Part shown: piece after piece, positions 1 through 12,912 of the stretch
How positions within the stretch are numbered: position 1 is the stretch's first letter
How the letters are laid out: each line of letters starts with the position of its first letter
Assembly (NCBI GenBank): GCA_027625915.1
Contig: JANTQA010000033.1
Coordinates: forward strand, 1,984,001 to 2,048,000
Length of the DNA: 64,000 bases
Direction of reading: 5' to 3'
Origin: Anaeramoeba flamelloides
Lineage: Eukaryota; Metamonada; Anaeramoebidae
Made by a program: the position numbers and the translations under genes
Notes under the pieces: generated by a model
Databases searched by the model: none
Told to the model about the DNA's origin: nothing
The model's input: the letters and a program-made list of their open reading frames with translations, nothing else

Positions 1-1200
1 TAACAGTATTAACCAAAGCAACACTTTTTTTTTTTTTTTATTAGAAAATAAATATTAAATAAAAATTAAAAACTCGGCAACACATCACTTCGTTGACGAT
101 CAATCATTTTCTTTCGCTTAAAAATTAAAAATAAAAATAAAAAAGAAAGTTTAGAAAGTTGGCGAAATTATTTTCTCCATACTTTTCTTTATTAGATAAA
201 ATTTTTCTTATTTCCATATTTTTTTTTCTATTTTGTTAAATTTCTTTGAACAAAATCACATTTTTTTTCCGTTTTTGAAATATTTAATGTTTTTATTGCT
301 TCGTTTAGGGATTATGGAAGTTATTTTGATCTTTAAACGAATATTTAATTTCAAATAATTTAATCAACAGAAGAAATTATTTCCTATTATATTCATAATC
401 GTGATTTTTTAATTCTTGAAAAAATATTTAAAAATACGGAAAATTTTAATAATTGTTAGTTTTTCTGATAATTATTTTTTAAAATAAAAATTAATAAATC
501 ATGTTATTTTTTTCAGATCTGTTACACTTGGTTTATTTGATATATTCGAACAAATATTCTTTATACGGTCAAAATTTTTTTATTTTTGGAAAGGAAAAAA
601 TGAGTAAAAATTAATTTAATTTTGAGGTATTTTTTCAAAAATTCCATAATTAGATAGGAATGATTTAAATTGAAAAAAATACATTGGTTTTAATACATAG
701 AATTAAAATTATAAATGTCAACAAAAAGAAGTTTTTTAAAATATCTAGATAATAATATTTTATAAAAATAATTTGTAGAATTTCACATTTTTCTTTCAAA
801 TTAGGTGCTTATACAAACAAGTTGAGAAAGTAAAAAAATAAATTATTCAAGAGATATAATTCATTTTTAATTTGGAAATGGCAGAAGACTAAAAGTGTAT
901 TAATATTTCACAAATTGGAAAAATTTTGTTAATTTTTACTAGATATGAAAAAAAAAAAGTTACAGAATTTGATTAATTAGTTTTATTTTAATCGAAGAAT
1001 AACCTATATTTTTTTTAACAAGAAAAAAATAAATAAAATGTATTTTTGGTCTAGGGAAAGGGTGTACGAAATTCCCATTCAGATAAAAATCAAAGTTTTC
1101 AAGTCATTACTATATAATAACAATAAAACATTTTGAAACCATTTAAATACATTTTAATAAAAAAATGAATTTTTTAATTCCACAAATTACTTTAATATAT
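1..1200. other. AT-rich gap, no gene seen
   Basis: About 80% or more A+T with many homopolymer runs and no open frame with recognisable protein content on either strand. A GC-richer patch near 70-120 carries a cggcaacacatc string that recalls part of U6 snRNA, but the rest of a U6 is absent. I can support no feature here. Confidence 0.6.
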
Positions 1201-1204
1201 CAAC

Positions 1205-1730
1205 TAAATCCCAAAAATATGGACCCAATTTAAACATACTAAAGAATAACATCACTCCATTTTGCATTCGATTTGTAATACTTTTCATTTTACAAACTAT
1301 TCATTTTTTATCTTTCTTGTTTTGTTTTTATTTCGCCTTTTTCATTCATCTACTCTGTTTCCTTAGATCTGTATTTTTTTTTTTTTTTTTGGACGGTTGG
1401 TAGAAGATTAATGTTGAGATTTCTTAAATTGAAAAATTACATAAAATTGCCTGATGTTATCTTTTAATTTGATCGATCACCAATTATTTTGTAATTTCAA
1501 TAAATTTACCACCGATTTTTTGTTCAGTTTTTTTCATCATTTTTGTTAGACCAGTTTTTATTTTCAAGTTTTTTTTTTTTTTTTTTTGATTTGGATGAAA
1601 CTGATTCCTTATAAAAATAATAATATTTGGTTACTTAAATGTGGTTTTATATTGCGTTTGTAAAAATATAATAAACAGAATTTTTTTTTTTTTTTTGCTA
1701 TTTTTTATAGTGTACAAATTTTTGTAATGA
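1205..1730 (+). mobile_element. MITE family C, copy 1
   Basis: A noncoding interspersed repeat recognised by alignment with copies at 44119-44648, 54518-55205 and, reversed, 61216-61700. Shared blocks in the same order are a tract ending in 'ttacaaactatt', a T-rich run followed by 'ggttggtagaagattaatg', 'ctgatgttatctt', and a tail with 'acttaaatgtggtt'. The left end (cccaaaaatatggac) and right end (gtgtacaaatttttg) are loosely inverted repeats. It has no coding capacity. The copy is diverged, so the outer limits are accurate only to about 10-20 bases. Confidence 0.6.
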
Positions 1731-1736
1731 TGTTTA

Positions 1737-2171
1737 CTGTTGTCGAAAAAAAGTGAAACTGGAAAAAAAGTGAAACACAATTTTTAATTGGGAAACATTA
1801 CTGAAAATGAAAAGTAAAATCAATAAAAAGAAGAAACCAATTAACTTCAAATAATAACCCATTATATTATTTTCAATCAACCCAACAAACACAATTTAAA
1901 TCTACTTGATTTATAGAAATAGTTCTTGTGGTTTTGGAGATCTCAAAAATAGTCAATTTTTTGAACAAATTTTTAATAATTGATCAATCAAAGAAAAACC
2001 CATACTAAAAGATAGTATTTAAAAAACTGTTATTGTGGTGAATACTTCATTTTGTCTTTATTTATTTATTTATTCTTTTTTTCATTGATCTTACTTTAAA
2101 TTTTCAGTAATGTTCCCAATTAAAAACCGTGGTTGAACTTTTTTTCCAGTTTCACTTTTTTTCCACAACGG
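1737..2171 (+). mobile_element. MITE family A, copy 1 (PIF/Harbinger-like)
   Basis: A 435 bp inverted-repeat element. It starts CTGTTGTCG and ends CACAACGG, with 'aaaaaaagtgaaac' just inside both ends and 'tttttaattggg' farther in on both arms. A TTA trinucleotide flanks each side, read as a 3-bp target duplication. The same sequence, about 85% or more by eye, recurs at 26347-26775 and 41688-42104, each between TAA duplications. Three-base TWA duplications are known for PIF/Harbinger (Tourist-type) elements. There is no open frame, so it must have moved using another element's transposase, which I do not see here. Confidence 0.82.
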
Positions 2172-2187
2172 TTATATTTAATCGTCG

Positions 2188-2375
2188 ATAATTTTAAGAC
2201 ATATAAGTTGAATGTAATTTAAGGTAAAGAAATAATCTCAAATCAAAGTACAAAATTCAAATTCTAGTAAAAATAATTTGGAAAGAAAAAATTCGAAAAA
2301 ATATGCCTTTAATTAGAGATTTTTTAGTGCCTTAAATTATGTTGAAAGTTTGTTTCTTAAAAGCGGAACTGAAGG
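2188..2375 (+). mobile_element. MITE family B, eroded copy
   Basis: It aligns with the 197-198 bp family B elements at 16138, 26091 and 62081: 'gtaatttaagg', 'aatctcaaat', 'caaattctagtaaaaata', 'gagattttttagtgcc' and 'gttgaaagtttgt' come in the same order. Both outer ends have decayed (the right end reads 'aaaagcggaactgaagg'), so no target duplication can be read. It lies 16 bp after family A copy 1. Confidence 0.6.
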
Positions 2376-2724
2376 TATTTAGGTAAAATTTGGGATAAAA
2401 AACCAAAATAAATAATGTTTTTCTTATTTAGTTACAAAACAAAGAAAAATATCTCTTTCGATTCAAAACTTTTTTTTTTATATACTAATTATGATATTAA
2501 TATTTTCACCTTTCTCATTTTTTTTTTTTTTTTTTTGAAAAGAATTAAATTTGATTTACTTTTTTCTGAAAAATTTATAAAAATTTGATAATAACTTGTA
2601 AATATTTAAACAGTAACGAAGAAAATCCAAAATATTAAGAAATTCATTGAATTGTTTAATTTTGGGGTTAAATATTTCAATAAAATAAAATAGCCCAAGT
2701 GTAAAAAATGACTTATAATCATAT

Positions 2725-4277
2725 TTATTTTTTTTTAGATCCCGTTCTATCTTTTTTCTTATGCTTCTTCCCCTCCTTGTGACCCCTTCTACGCTTCCCA
2801 ACTTTGCCCTTTTTCTTCTTTGTATAAAATTGATTTTTTACTAGTTCAACGGTTCCAATCTCAATTGAATTTTTTATTTTAATAGCCTCTTTGTTTAATG
2901 TACTCAACAAGGAAAAAACACCGACTCTCAAGCCTTTCGTTAACCCATCACCGGCTCTGAACCCCTCAATTGGTAAATAAATTAAATTTTTAACACCACT
3001 GCCGATATTTAACAATGAATCGATTCCTGGAATTTTAGAAATAAATTTCAAAACCATTGGTTTAGTTTTAAGATAATTGCTATATTCATTAAATATCATT
3101 TGGTAAACAGAATTTATTCCCGTGATACCATATTTCCGAATTAATGGGAATTGTAAATTAACCTTTTTTATTTCAAAGAAATGAAAATTGAAAGAAACAA
3201 ATACATGGATTGGGTCAATAACTAAACTTTGGAAATATATATGATCATTTGATTCAATTATTTTTTGATCAATTTCAATATTTTCTTTGTTATTCTTAAG
3301 GTTTAAGAAACTCCCTTTCCTCCCCACCTTCTTCTTTTTCTTACCCTTGACTTTAACACCCTTCTTTTTACCCTTGTATTTCACTTTCCCCCCTCCCCTC
3401 TCCATCACACCATCTTCATCATCGTCATTGTCATTCTCATCCCCACCCACCTTTCCAATTTCATCATCATAGTCGTCATCGCTCATTTCTTGAGATAAAG
3501 ATAAGAAATTTTCTGTTAAGAAAAAATGGGAAATAAATTCATAGGATTTCTGAGAAAGAAAGATATTGAAGGGCAATGAAGAAAAATGGATTTTATATTC
3601 TTCTGTTGCTTCAATTTTTTGATGGCTATCAAAAGGATTTGGTCTAACGATCGAAAACCCTAATTTAATCCGTGGTTGGTTATTATCTTTAACTGTTTGC
3701 GTTTGGTCTCTAAACTTAAGAATCTTTTGGTAAAGGGAGTCTTTCAAGTTATCAATTATTTCAATATTTTGAATATCTAACAACATTAAAAGTTTTCTAA
3801 TATTATCGTTTGGGAAAAAAAATAGGTTTGAATTAAGAATAATCAAATTTAAATAGATCCCTTCTCCATTTTCTCTGGCCTTTTTTTTTTGAAGAAAATT
3901 TTCAATTTTTTCATCACAAATAACTTTATATTTCTTTTTATCAAAAAAATCAATACCATCATAAAAATTAATTTTTATTTGAGTATTTTTAATTGTAAAA
4001 ATTTTATTTGATTCATTTATCAAATTTTCCATTTTTTTTTTTGTTAAGATAATTTCATTTAAATAATTATTGTTTTTCAATTTAATATCTGGCTTTTCAT
4101 TCTCTAAAAAGTCTTTGTCATAAATTTTAATATCAAAATTTCCCTTATTTTTTGTATATTGTGCTGAATTTATAATCTTTACTGTTTTTTTTACAAGCTC
4201 CTCTTTATTGAATTTTTCATTTGTAAATTTGTTTATCTTTTTATAATTACTTTTATTATCACCCCCCATATTTATCA

Positions 4278-4322
<45 letters not shown>

Positions 4323-7300
4323 CGTTATATTCTTTACTTAAATTGAAATCTTCAATTTCATTATCAAAATCTGACTGAAGGGAACTTTTCACTTCGATAT
4401 CTTGCTTCACCGTTTGGAAATCTTTTGGCACGTCTCCCTCTTTTAAAAAATTTAATACAATGTCTTTGAAAGCATGGAAGGAATCAGAACGAAAATTTAA
4501 ATTTATATCCCCCTTTTCAAGAATAAAATTGGTTTTATTGAGAATTTTAAAAATCAATGATTCACAAAATCCAATTTTTAAAAATTTTTGATAAAGATAA
4601 TATTTGAATAGTGTGTTTACCGTCTGATTTATTTTGTTTCTATTGGATAATTGATCAATTTTAGCTAGGAATAAATTTAATTGTTGAAAATTAAAAGAAA
4701 TAGTATTTTTTTGTTCTTGGAGATAAAATCTTTCAATTGGAATTGCAACTATATAATCAAGATTGGAATTCTTCGGAATATATTCAATTGAAATATTTTC
4801 AAATTCTAAATAAAAACGTAAATTTCTTTTTGAATTTGGATATAAAAAATCGAAAATTCTTTGAAAGGTAGAAGTACCAAAACTATATGAAAAAATTAAA
4901 TTTGCTAAAGAAACACTCAGTGTTTTTTTGTTTTTTTTTGGATTTTTTTTCCCAATAAAAGCTAAAATTAGCATATCTCTTTTTTTAATCTCGAGATCAT
5001 TAAATCTTGTAATAATTTTTTTAACAATTTGGGTATTGCTTCTATTTGTTTCTTCTCCATTTTCTACACCACTTTTGTTATCACCCCCCTTCACCCCTTT
5101 CCTTCCCTTTGTCTTTGTCTTTACCCTTTTCCTATCCATTTTAGCCTCCTCGCCATGATTTCCAATACCATTGAATTCAAGTTCATTATTAGTATTTTCA
5201 GATTCTGAAATAAACAAAAAAGCAGATTTTTGCTTATATACATGCTCTTTTGTCTTTTCATCATCACCACCATAATTGTCATCATTATTATACAAATCAG
5301 AATTAAAACTTGATTTAGATCCCGATTCTGATTCAGATTCTGATAATAAATTTTCCATTTGTTGGTTAATATTTAATTTATTCAAATTATTATCAACAAC
5401 AAAATCATTATCGTCATTGTTATTATTAAAATCAATACTAGATGTAGAATTTGATATTGAATTATTTTTTTCAAAATAACTTTCCTTTTCAAATTCTGAA
5501 ATTATATCTTGATATTTTGATCTTTTTCTTGAAAGTTTTGAATGGTTAGTATATGAAACAGATGGATAATAATCTTCAACCTGAAAAAAATTCAAATAAA
5601 AAAACGAACTATTCGTTTTACTTTCTAAATAGTCAAAAATATAGACCCATTGTAACTGTAAAAAATCAATTTTGTAGTCATGCTTACCAGGTAAATTTGC
5701 GGTACTCATTTTTTCATTCTCTAACAATTTAAGAAAACCATTGTTAATAGTCAAATTAATGGCAAATTTTGAAGTTAATTTCATTCCAGATTCTACCTTT
5801 TTAAGTCTTTTTTTGGAAAATTCTTTCCAATCAAAACTTGTTTTTACAAAATTCTTATTGATAGCCTTAATTTGTTTAAATAATGTTTTAAAAAAATAAA
5901 TATTTCTTTGCTTTAAAAATATTTCTATTTTTGGAAAATCGATATGAATTACATATTTGGAATTTTTAAAAAGTTCTGAATGGAATTGAATTTTATCACT
6001 AGTTTGTTGTTTAGTTAACAAAGGATCTTCTTCATTTGTAGAAAAATTCAAATAGTCTTCATCTCTATTGAATTGTATACCAGTACTATTCATCTTATTG
6101 TCATTGCTTGTGTTGTTATTGAATAATATATTTTCGTTATAATCTTCTAATCCCTGAATGAAAGTTAAATTTTTTTTATTTGATTGGTGCCTAGTAATTG
6201 ATGCCTTTCCTTTATTGCTATTCTGAGTGAAAATTGAAAAAATATATTTATTTGAACTACTCCCATACCCATAGCTCTGATCATTCTTGGGATTTGTGCT
6301 TACGACTTTAGAAAAGGTAACATTAATTTTTTCTTCATTATTTTCTGAGTTCACTTTAATATTAGTAAATTCGATCGATAATTGATTTTGGTTTTGGCTT
6401 TTTCTTTTTTTTCTTTTCTTTTCAGATTTTTCTTGTAATAATTCCAAATACAGCTGAATATTAAAATAATCGATAAATACTTCAGCTTTCCATAACAATT
6501 CAGTTAAAGATTCCAAAATTGTTGAAAAAATTATTAATTTTTGCACATTATTCGCAGTCAGGCTTAAAATAATCGAATTCATATCAATAGTTATTGATCG
6601 GTACCCCTTCTTTTTCTCTTCACTGTTTTGATCCAAATAATTATTGTTGTAACTATTCTGATTATTATAATTATAATTATTCTGATTCTTATGATTTTTA
6701 TTTTTAAAATAATGTAATTGGAATTGTCTTTTTTTTTGATCGTCTTTTGGTTCAAATTGAAATATAGTTTTTAAGATTTGAAATTGGTTTTTACTTTTTT
6801 TTTTTATTAATTCCTGAATATAAAATGCATAGAATCCTAAATCGACGAATTTAATGAATTTTGTTTTTAAATTAATTATATTAATATTTTTGAATTGAAA
6901 GCATAGATACCCATTCGTTTTGTTTTTCGATTCAACAAAAAATTCAATGTTTGAGCACTGAAAGGTTAAAAAAATACAAATCCTTGATTTGATAGTTTTT
7001 TTAATATTCTCATCAAGCTCTTTTAATAACCTCCGTGAAATTCCCCGAATAAGCTGCGAATTGTTAAGATAATTTGTCTCTTGTAAATTTATCAATTGAT
7101 CATTAATTTTTTCATGATCTTTTTGTTCTAATTTTTTTTTTTCCAATTCTTTTTTTTCATTTTCGTTTTCTTCTTCTTCTTCATTTAAATTTATACTTTG
7201 AAAGATGTCACTTTCAAATTTGTTATCGCCCTCATTCTCATTTTCAATTTCATTTATACTATGGAATATTTCTGAATTAAATATATCTTGTTGTGTATTT

Positions 7301-8844
7301 TGAGATTGTAATACAGTAATATTGGAAAATAAATCAGAAACATCTTTTTCATTTTCTTTTTCTTTTTCGTTTTCTTTTTCCTTTTCCTTTTCTTTTTCTT
7401 TTTCTTTTTCCATTTCTTCCTTTTCTTTATTTTCTTCTTTTTCGTTTTCATTGCCTGTTTTCAAGTTTTTTTGATTTTTTTGAGAATTTTTTAATTCTTC
7501 ACCAGAGCTTGTTAGCCAAGGATCTAAAAAATCTAAATAAGAATTTGACTGTTTAGAATTATGAGATTTATTTATTATTGGCTCGTTTATATGAACAATC
7601 TTGTTATCGGTTATTTTGCTTTTGTTTTTTAAAAACAATTTGATAAAGGCTTCAAATTGATCTTCTTTGAAATAAAATGAAAAACCTTCAACCTCAATTT
7701 CAAGGATTGTTTTTGGAACACCAAATTTTGCTTCTTCTCGACCAAATTTTTTGTTAAAGGATTCTACATTTTGGAAATGTTCTTTGAAAACTTTAACAAG
7801 ACACTTAAATTGTTTGTTTTCAGCCAAAATGTCTTTTTCATTGTTATTGGAAATATTTTTACCATCGGCAACTAATTCACAAGATAATCCTTGAAACAGA
7901 AATTGTTGAAAAGTCAAATACTGATTAAAGTTTCTCCATAACTCTTCGTCTTTAAACTTTTCGAATGTTGTTGTTTGGTTTAATTCAAGAACATCAAATT
8001 TAAATGTTAAATTTTGGTTGTTCATAGTTTTTTGTTTTTGTTTTTGTTTTTGTTTTTGTTTTTGTTTTTGTTTTTGTTTTTGTTCTTGAAAAATCTCGGA
8101 TCCAGAATCCAATTCAATTTCAATTTCAATTTCGGGTTTGATCAGAAGCACCTTAATTGAACTTACAATTTTTGAAAACAATTTGCTAATGCACTCAGAA
8201 CGAAGGCTGTCTTGAATAATTAATTGTAAAAAGGATTTTAATAAAGGATTGGCTTGATCAATTTTTTTTTGAATAACATTGGTGAACTCCAATTTTAATT
8301 TCATTTTTAATCCCTTTATTTGTAAGAAGGTTGGTTGTTTTAATTCATTAACTTGGAGACTTATTTCATTTGTACCTCCAGAGCGAACCAATAGTTTTAA
8401 ATTTGAATTTAGATCAAGAAATTTATTTGTCTAATATTGAAAAAAGGATTGTTTTTTTTTTAAGTAGTAAAAAAAAGAAAAAAAGAATAATTTGATTAAA
8501 AAATTGTTTTTTATTTACGTTACTGAATAAATAGCTAATACTTGAGGTTTTTAAAAAACTAATAACAGTAAATTTGTCGACTGTTGTTTAATAAACACCT
8601 TTTTGAACCAGAAAGTATCTTTTATTTTCAATAAATTATAATTTTTTTGTTTGTGGGATTATTTTTAGTTGAAAAAAGTTACTTGGCCAACAAAAGAAGA
8701 TTGGCTTGCTTTGATTTCAATTCCATTATTGATTTCTTTTGTTTGACAGTCACCAAGACAAATGTCGGTAATTGATTGATCAAAAAGAAAATAAATCGTG
8801 TTGCTGAGAAAGGTTTCGTTGTGCTTTGATAAAATATTAAACAT
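2725..8844 (-). CDS. ATG2: ATG2-like autophagy lipid-transfer protein
   Basis: Two exons on the minus strand, 8844-8683 and 8430-2725, join in phase 0 through a GTAACT donor and TTAG acceptor to give about 1,955 residues. The C-terminal region (about residues 1800-1900) has the ATG2 signature 'NIGSGVKNLIYLPIEGFR' followed by a glycine and a run of helix residues, matching the ATG_C domain rather than the VPS13 version. The first about 100 residues, split by the intron, fit a diverged chorein_N segment ending 'PTFLQIKGLKMKL'. ATG2 proteins are rod-like bridges that move phospholipids from the ER to the growing phagophore. Between the ends lie low-complexity inserts: KQ repeats, a KEKEKE acidic-basic run, poly-N, and a very basic C-terminal tail. 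The start is the first ATG of exon 1. The identification rests mainly on the C-terminus; a VPS13-family relative is the alternative. Confidence 0.8.
8030..8087 (-). repeat. TTTTTG hexamer array coding KQ repeats
   Basis: About nine near-perfect tandem copies of tttttg on the plus strand lie inside the ATG2-like exon 2 and read as alternating Lys-Gln on the coding strand. The unit is a multiple of three, so length changes keep the frame; copy number is likely to vary between strains. Confidence 0.85.
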
Positions 8845-10539
8845 AATTTGGATGATCAAATCAAAAATGAAAAAATGAATTTTAGGAACAGAATAGAAGA
8901 ATTGAAAGCAATTTTATTCAAAGGGTGTTATTATTTAAGGGGTTTGAAAATCTTGTTTAATTTCATTCCCTAAGGTTATTTATAATTTCTATTCACTTGG
9001 ATTTAGTAAACATAATCAACAAACTCATTTAACATCTTTAAAGAAATTAATTTTCTTTTTGTTCAGAACTTGGTTAACCCAATTTAATTTCCAGTAAGAA
9101 GATCTTGATCCTTTTTTGTTTGGATTTTTGGATCAAATTAGAAAAACTAAAAATTTGCAAAACATTTTTTTTTGATGAAATCTCACTTTTACTGTTAATT
9201 GTAAAATAAAAAGATGAAAATTTTCAGTTGAAATACCAAAAGAACTAAATCTCATGATTTAAAATAAATCATCAAAATTCCCAATTCTATAAAAGGTAAA
9301 TTAATGATTGAAGGTTGTTTATGGAATTCTAAATTTGAAATTTTACATTATATAAAATCTGTTTTGGAAAGTTGAATGAAAATTTTGTTCGATTATTTTT
9401 GAAACAAATAGTAGTAATTTTTGAGAGTTTTTATCAACCAACCACCTTTGAGACTTTAAATCTTTTTTTTAAAAATACAATAAAAATTAATCAAATTTTG
9501 AAGATCGAAAAAAAACATTTGATAATCTATTTTATTCACAAATTTTTATTCAATTTCTTGAAATTTTAAATGATAGGTAATACTTTTTTTTCTTATTCAG
9601 GAATAAAAAACTAACTTCTTATTATTAAAATCAGTTATTTATGATTTTTTCTTCTTCTTCTAATTATACATTAGTTTTATACTGTTGTCAAAATATTGCA
9701 TACTAAACAAAATAATCCGCTTTTCAAAATATAAATAATTCTTTTTTTTTCTTCAAGTTTTAATACAAACATCCAACTAACAATCCAATTTCACACCTAA
9801 ATTCAAATAGATTTTGATCGTAAACTACTAGAAATTTTCAGTAAATTTTAAATTAGGAATCATATTTGTTGAATTTTTTTGTAATATTCTAAATTTTTTT
9901 ATATTTTTTTTGTTTTTTGATTTTCAAAATTTTTTTCAAAATTAACTCAATTTTTATAAAATAAATTTTTCCAATCGGTTCTCTTTATAGTATTTCTTTC
10001 TTAAAAAATAGAACTTTAAGAAACTAATACCATATTTAATTAGGGTTTTTTATTGGTTTCTTTGATCTATTAATATATAGCTCTTCTATTAACAAAAAAA
10101 AAAAACATACTTCTTATTTTGAAACACTGACTAAACGTTTTTACACGTTTTATTTTGACAGAATTATTTTTAAAAATTATTTAAAGTATTGTGAAATAGT
10201 AAAAAAAACGTTATTGATACGTTTAATCGTTGGGTTATTAATGACATGTCATGATGTTTATGATTGGGTCTTAATTATAGAATATAAATAATCAAATTAA
10301 AAAGTATTTCTCTAGATTTAAAGTTGGATTTTCCAGGGTTTGAAAAAAGTATTTTGGGAATATTTTTAATTTAATGGTGTGGATTTTTCTTATTTTTTTT
10401 TGTTCAATAAAAAGATAAAATTGTTTTGAATTGTAATTTGAATAAAAAATTATTGTTTTTTTTTAAATAATTAATAGAATTTTGAAGAAATAAAGTAGAA
10501 TTTTTCAAAAGTTATTTTAACACTTTATCGGTTATTACA

Positions 10540-10571
<32 letters not shown>

Positions 10572-12912
10572 TTTCTTAATTAAACAATACGGTTTTTTTC
10601 TTCTTAAAAGAAAAAAAAAATTTGAGATAAGTCTCAAAAATGTTGAATTTTGCCCAAAAAAAAAAGAGAAAAATCAATCAGACTTTTAAAAACAATAATT
10701 CATTTCAGAAAATATTATATAAAATAAGTTTTTTATTTTCTGAATCAGATTTTTACTTTATTTTTTAATTTCATGATGCGAAAAATTTTTAATTGAATTT
10801 GCTTTCAACTTTATTATGAAAATTGTTTTGTTTGTCTAGTTTGCTCAGTGTCAAGTAATTAAAGCGAAAAAAAAAAATTGAAACTGAAGAAAAAAAAAAA
10901 GACTTTTTGATTTCCAATACCAATAAGAAAATATTCAATTTGTAATGTACAATCGTTTTCTTAAAATTAACATTTAAAAACAAGGATATTGTTTAGAAAA
11001 ACACGAAAAAGAGTAACACCGAATTTTCAATTTGAATTATTCTAGAATATCGATTTTAGTATACAACTATGTTTTTTTCAAAGAATTTTACTCTTTCATA
11101 CTTTTTAAGATTTAGACCTTTTTTTATAATTTTTTGTATTTCTCACATGAGATATTTTAATATCAAAAATATTATAAAAACTTAACTTGATCAAATATAG
11201 AGGTTTACAAAATAACCGCAAATTGGGTTAAATTGAATTTATACTGAAACAAAAAATTGTTTCAAATTGAAGAAATTTAAACTTTTGAAATATAAAATAA
11301 AAAAAAATTATTGTTTTGCTCTTAATTTGAAATTGTTAAGATGAAAATTCTTAAACTAAACTTTTTTTGTTGTTTGGAATTTTTCCAACAATGAGATTCC
11401 CCCAAAATTTTATTTTTCTCGTTTTTACCAATCAAATTAAGTAAAATTCCACAAAAAAAATAATGATAATGTAGATATTGAGTATTAAACAGAGTTACAA
11501 CAATATAGTAGCCTAATTCAAATTAATTATTATGTTTTTATCTCCCCCCCCCTTTTTTACTCTTTTCTTATATCTTATCCAAAAGTAAATATGAGAATTG
11601 GACAAATAAATTATTCATCAAAAAGAATCAAAAAAAATTTTACAAAAAATGAATCGATAATATAACTAAAAAATATTCACTCAAAACAATATTTGAATTG
11701 TTTTGATAAGATTTTCCTTTTCAATTACAACTTTTTTTTTTTTTTTAGTCATTAATTTTTTTGAACACTTGAAAAAATCGACTTAAAATCGATAAAAAAA
11801 CCAGAAAAAATTGTTTATTTTTTATAATAGGAATCTAATTGTAAAAATAATTATCAAGATTGCACAATTTGATTTTTAATTTAACTCCAAAAAAAAAAAA
11901 ATTATTGTTTGAAAAGTTATGAAAATAAAACAGAACCGAATAAAATATACCAATTGACAACACAGAAAAACAAAATTAATTATTACTTACTTTCCAACAT
12001 ATTTAACCTTAAACCCCTAAATTCAGATTTTGGAAAAAAAAATAATAAATTGAAAAAATAGCATTTTTGGCCATCTATTAAAACCAATACTACAGATTTC
12101 AAAATAGTGTGTGCCTAAAAGTTAAATCAGTATTTCAAAATCAAAAATGTGTTTTTTTATTATAAAAGACCTCTATACTAACCAAATCAAAGAAACAGAA
12201 AATAAACCCTAAGTAAATCTGGTATTGATTTCAGGAGTTCTATTATTTAAAGAGAAATTTGAAAAATTCAGGATCAGATAGGAAAATTTATTTCAAAAAA
12301 AAGAGAAAATTTTTGAAATAATTTTTAACTCACCGAAACAATCAAAAAAGTTATAAAAACATTAGAGAAAATAATGAAAAATTTTCAACTAATTGCATTA
12401 ATAATTTATAATTTACTAAAAATATCAGTGAGCTGACCTACAAAATTGATTTGAACTTAGGTATACTATTTGATAGTTAATTGGATGTTACATCTAAACA
12501 AGAATAAAACAAAAGTACAGATTATATTTTGAAACACAGAATGATAGTCTTTCTGCACACATTATTATGATCACTCTAAATCATGACTGATCAATTAAGA
12601 ACCAAAATAACAAGTCTCATTCCCGAGACTGTATAATATTATTTCATTTTTTCGAGACATTTAGCTTTAAAAAAGAAACAAATAAGTTGTATTATTGATC
12701 ACCAATTACAACCCTTCTTGCTCTTTTATTTAATACTTTCGTGACAGAAAATCTCATGACTTTTACCAAACTTATGTCTTCTAAACACTTCCAATCAGAT
12801 TTCAACACTTTTAAACTCAACAAAAGTTATAAAAATGACAAGCTTATTACAAGATCTAAGATTTTGTTTGGTGTAAAACTCATTTTTAATATCATTTTTT
12901 TTCAAATTTGCA
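8845..12912. other. 4 kb intergenic region with dispersed repeat blocks
   Basis: No convincing gene on either strand. Blocks at about 9060-9610, 9838-9995 and 10240-10480 align with blocks near 41200-41560, 38938-39100 and 42120-42310 respectively (for example 'cagtaaattttaaattagga' at 9839 against 'cagtaaattttcaaattagg' at 38941). They look like an old dispersed repeat, but no ends or coding region can be defined. A TA microsatellite lies at about 10541-10566. A short hairpin (agtctc...gagact) sits near 12613, about 300 bp before the next gene. The rest is plain AT-rich sequence. Confidence 0.45.
10541..10566. repeat. (TA)n microsatellite
   Basis: About a dozen uninterrupted TA dinucleotides in intergenic DNA. 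Confidence 0.95.

Noticed and set aside
61-130. cggcaacacatc string resembling the 5' part of U6 snRNA
   Set aside because: No ACAGAGA box or downstream U6 segments follow on the plus strand, and the flanking sequence does not form the U6 stem.
9372-9569. 65-residue plus frame
   Set aside because: The matching dispersed repeat block at about 41340-41540 does not keep the frame; no protein motif.
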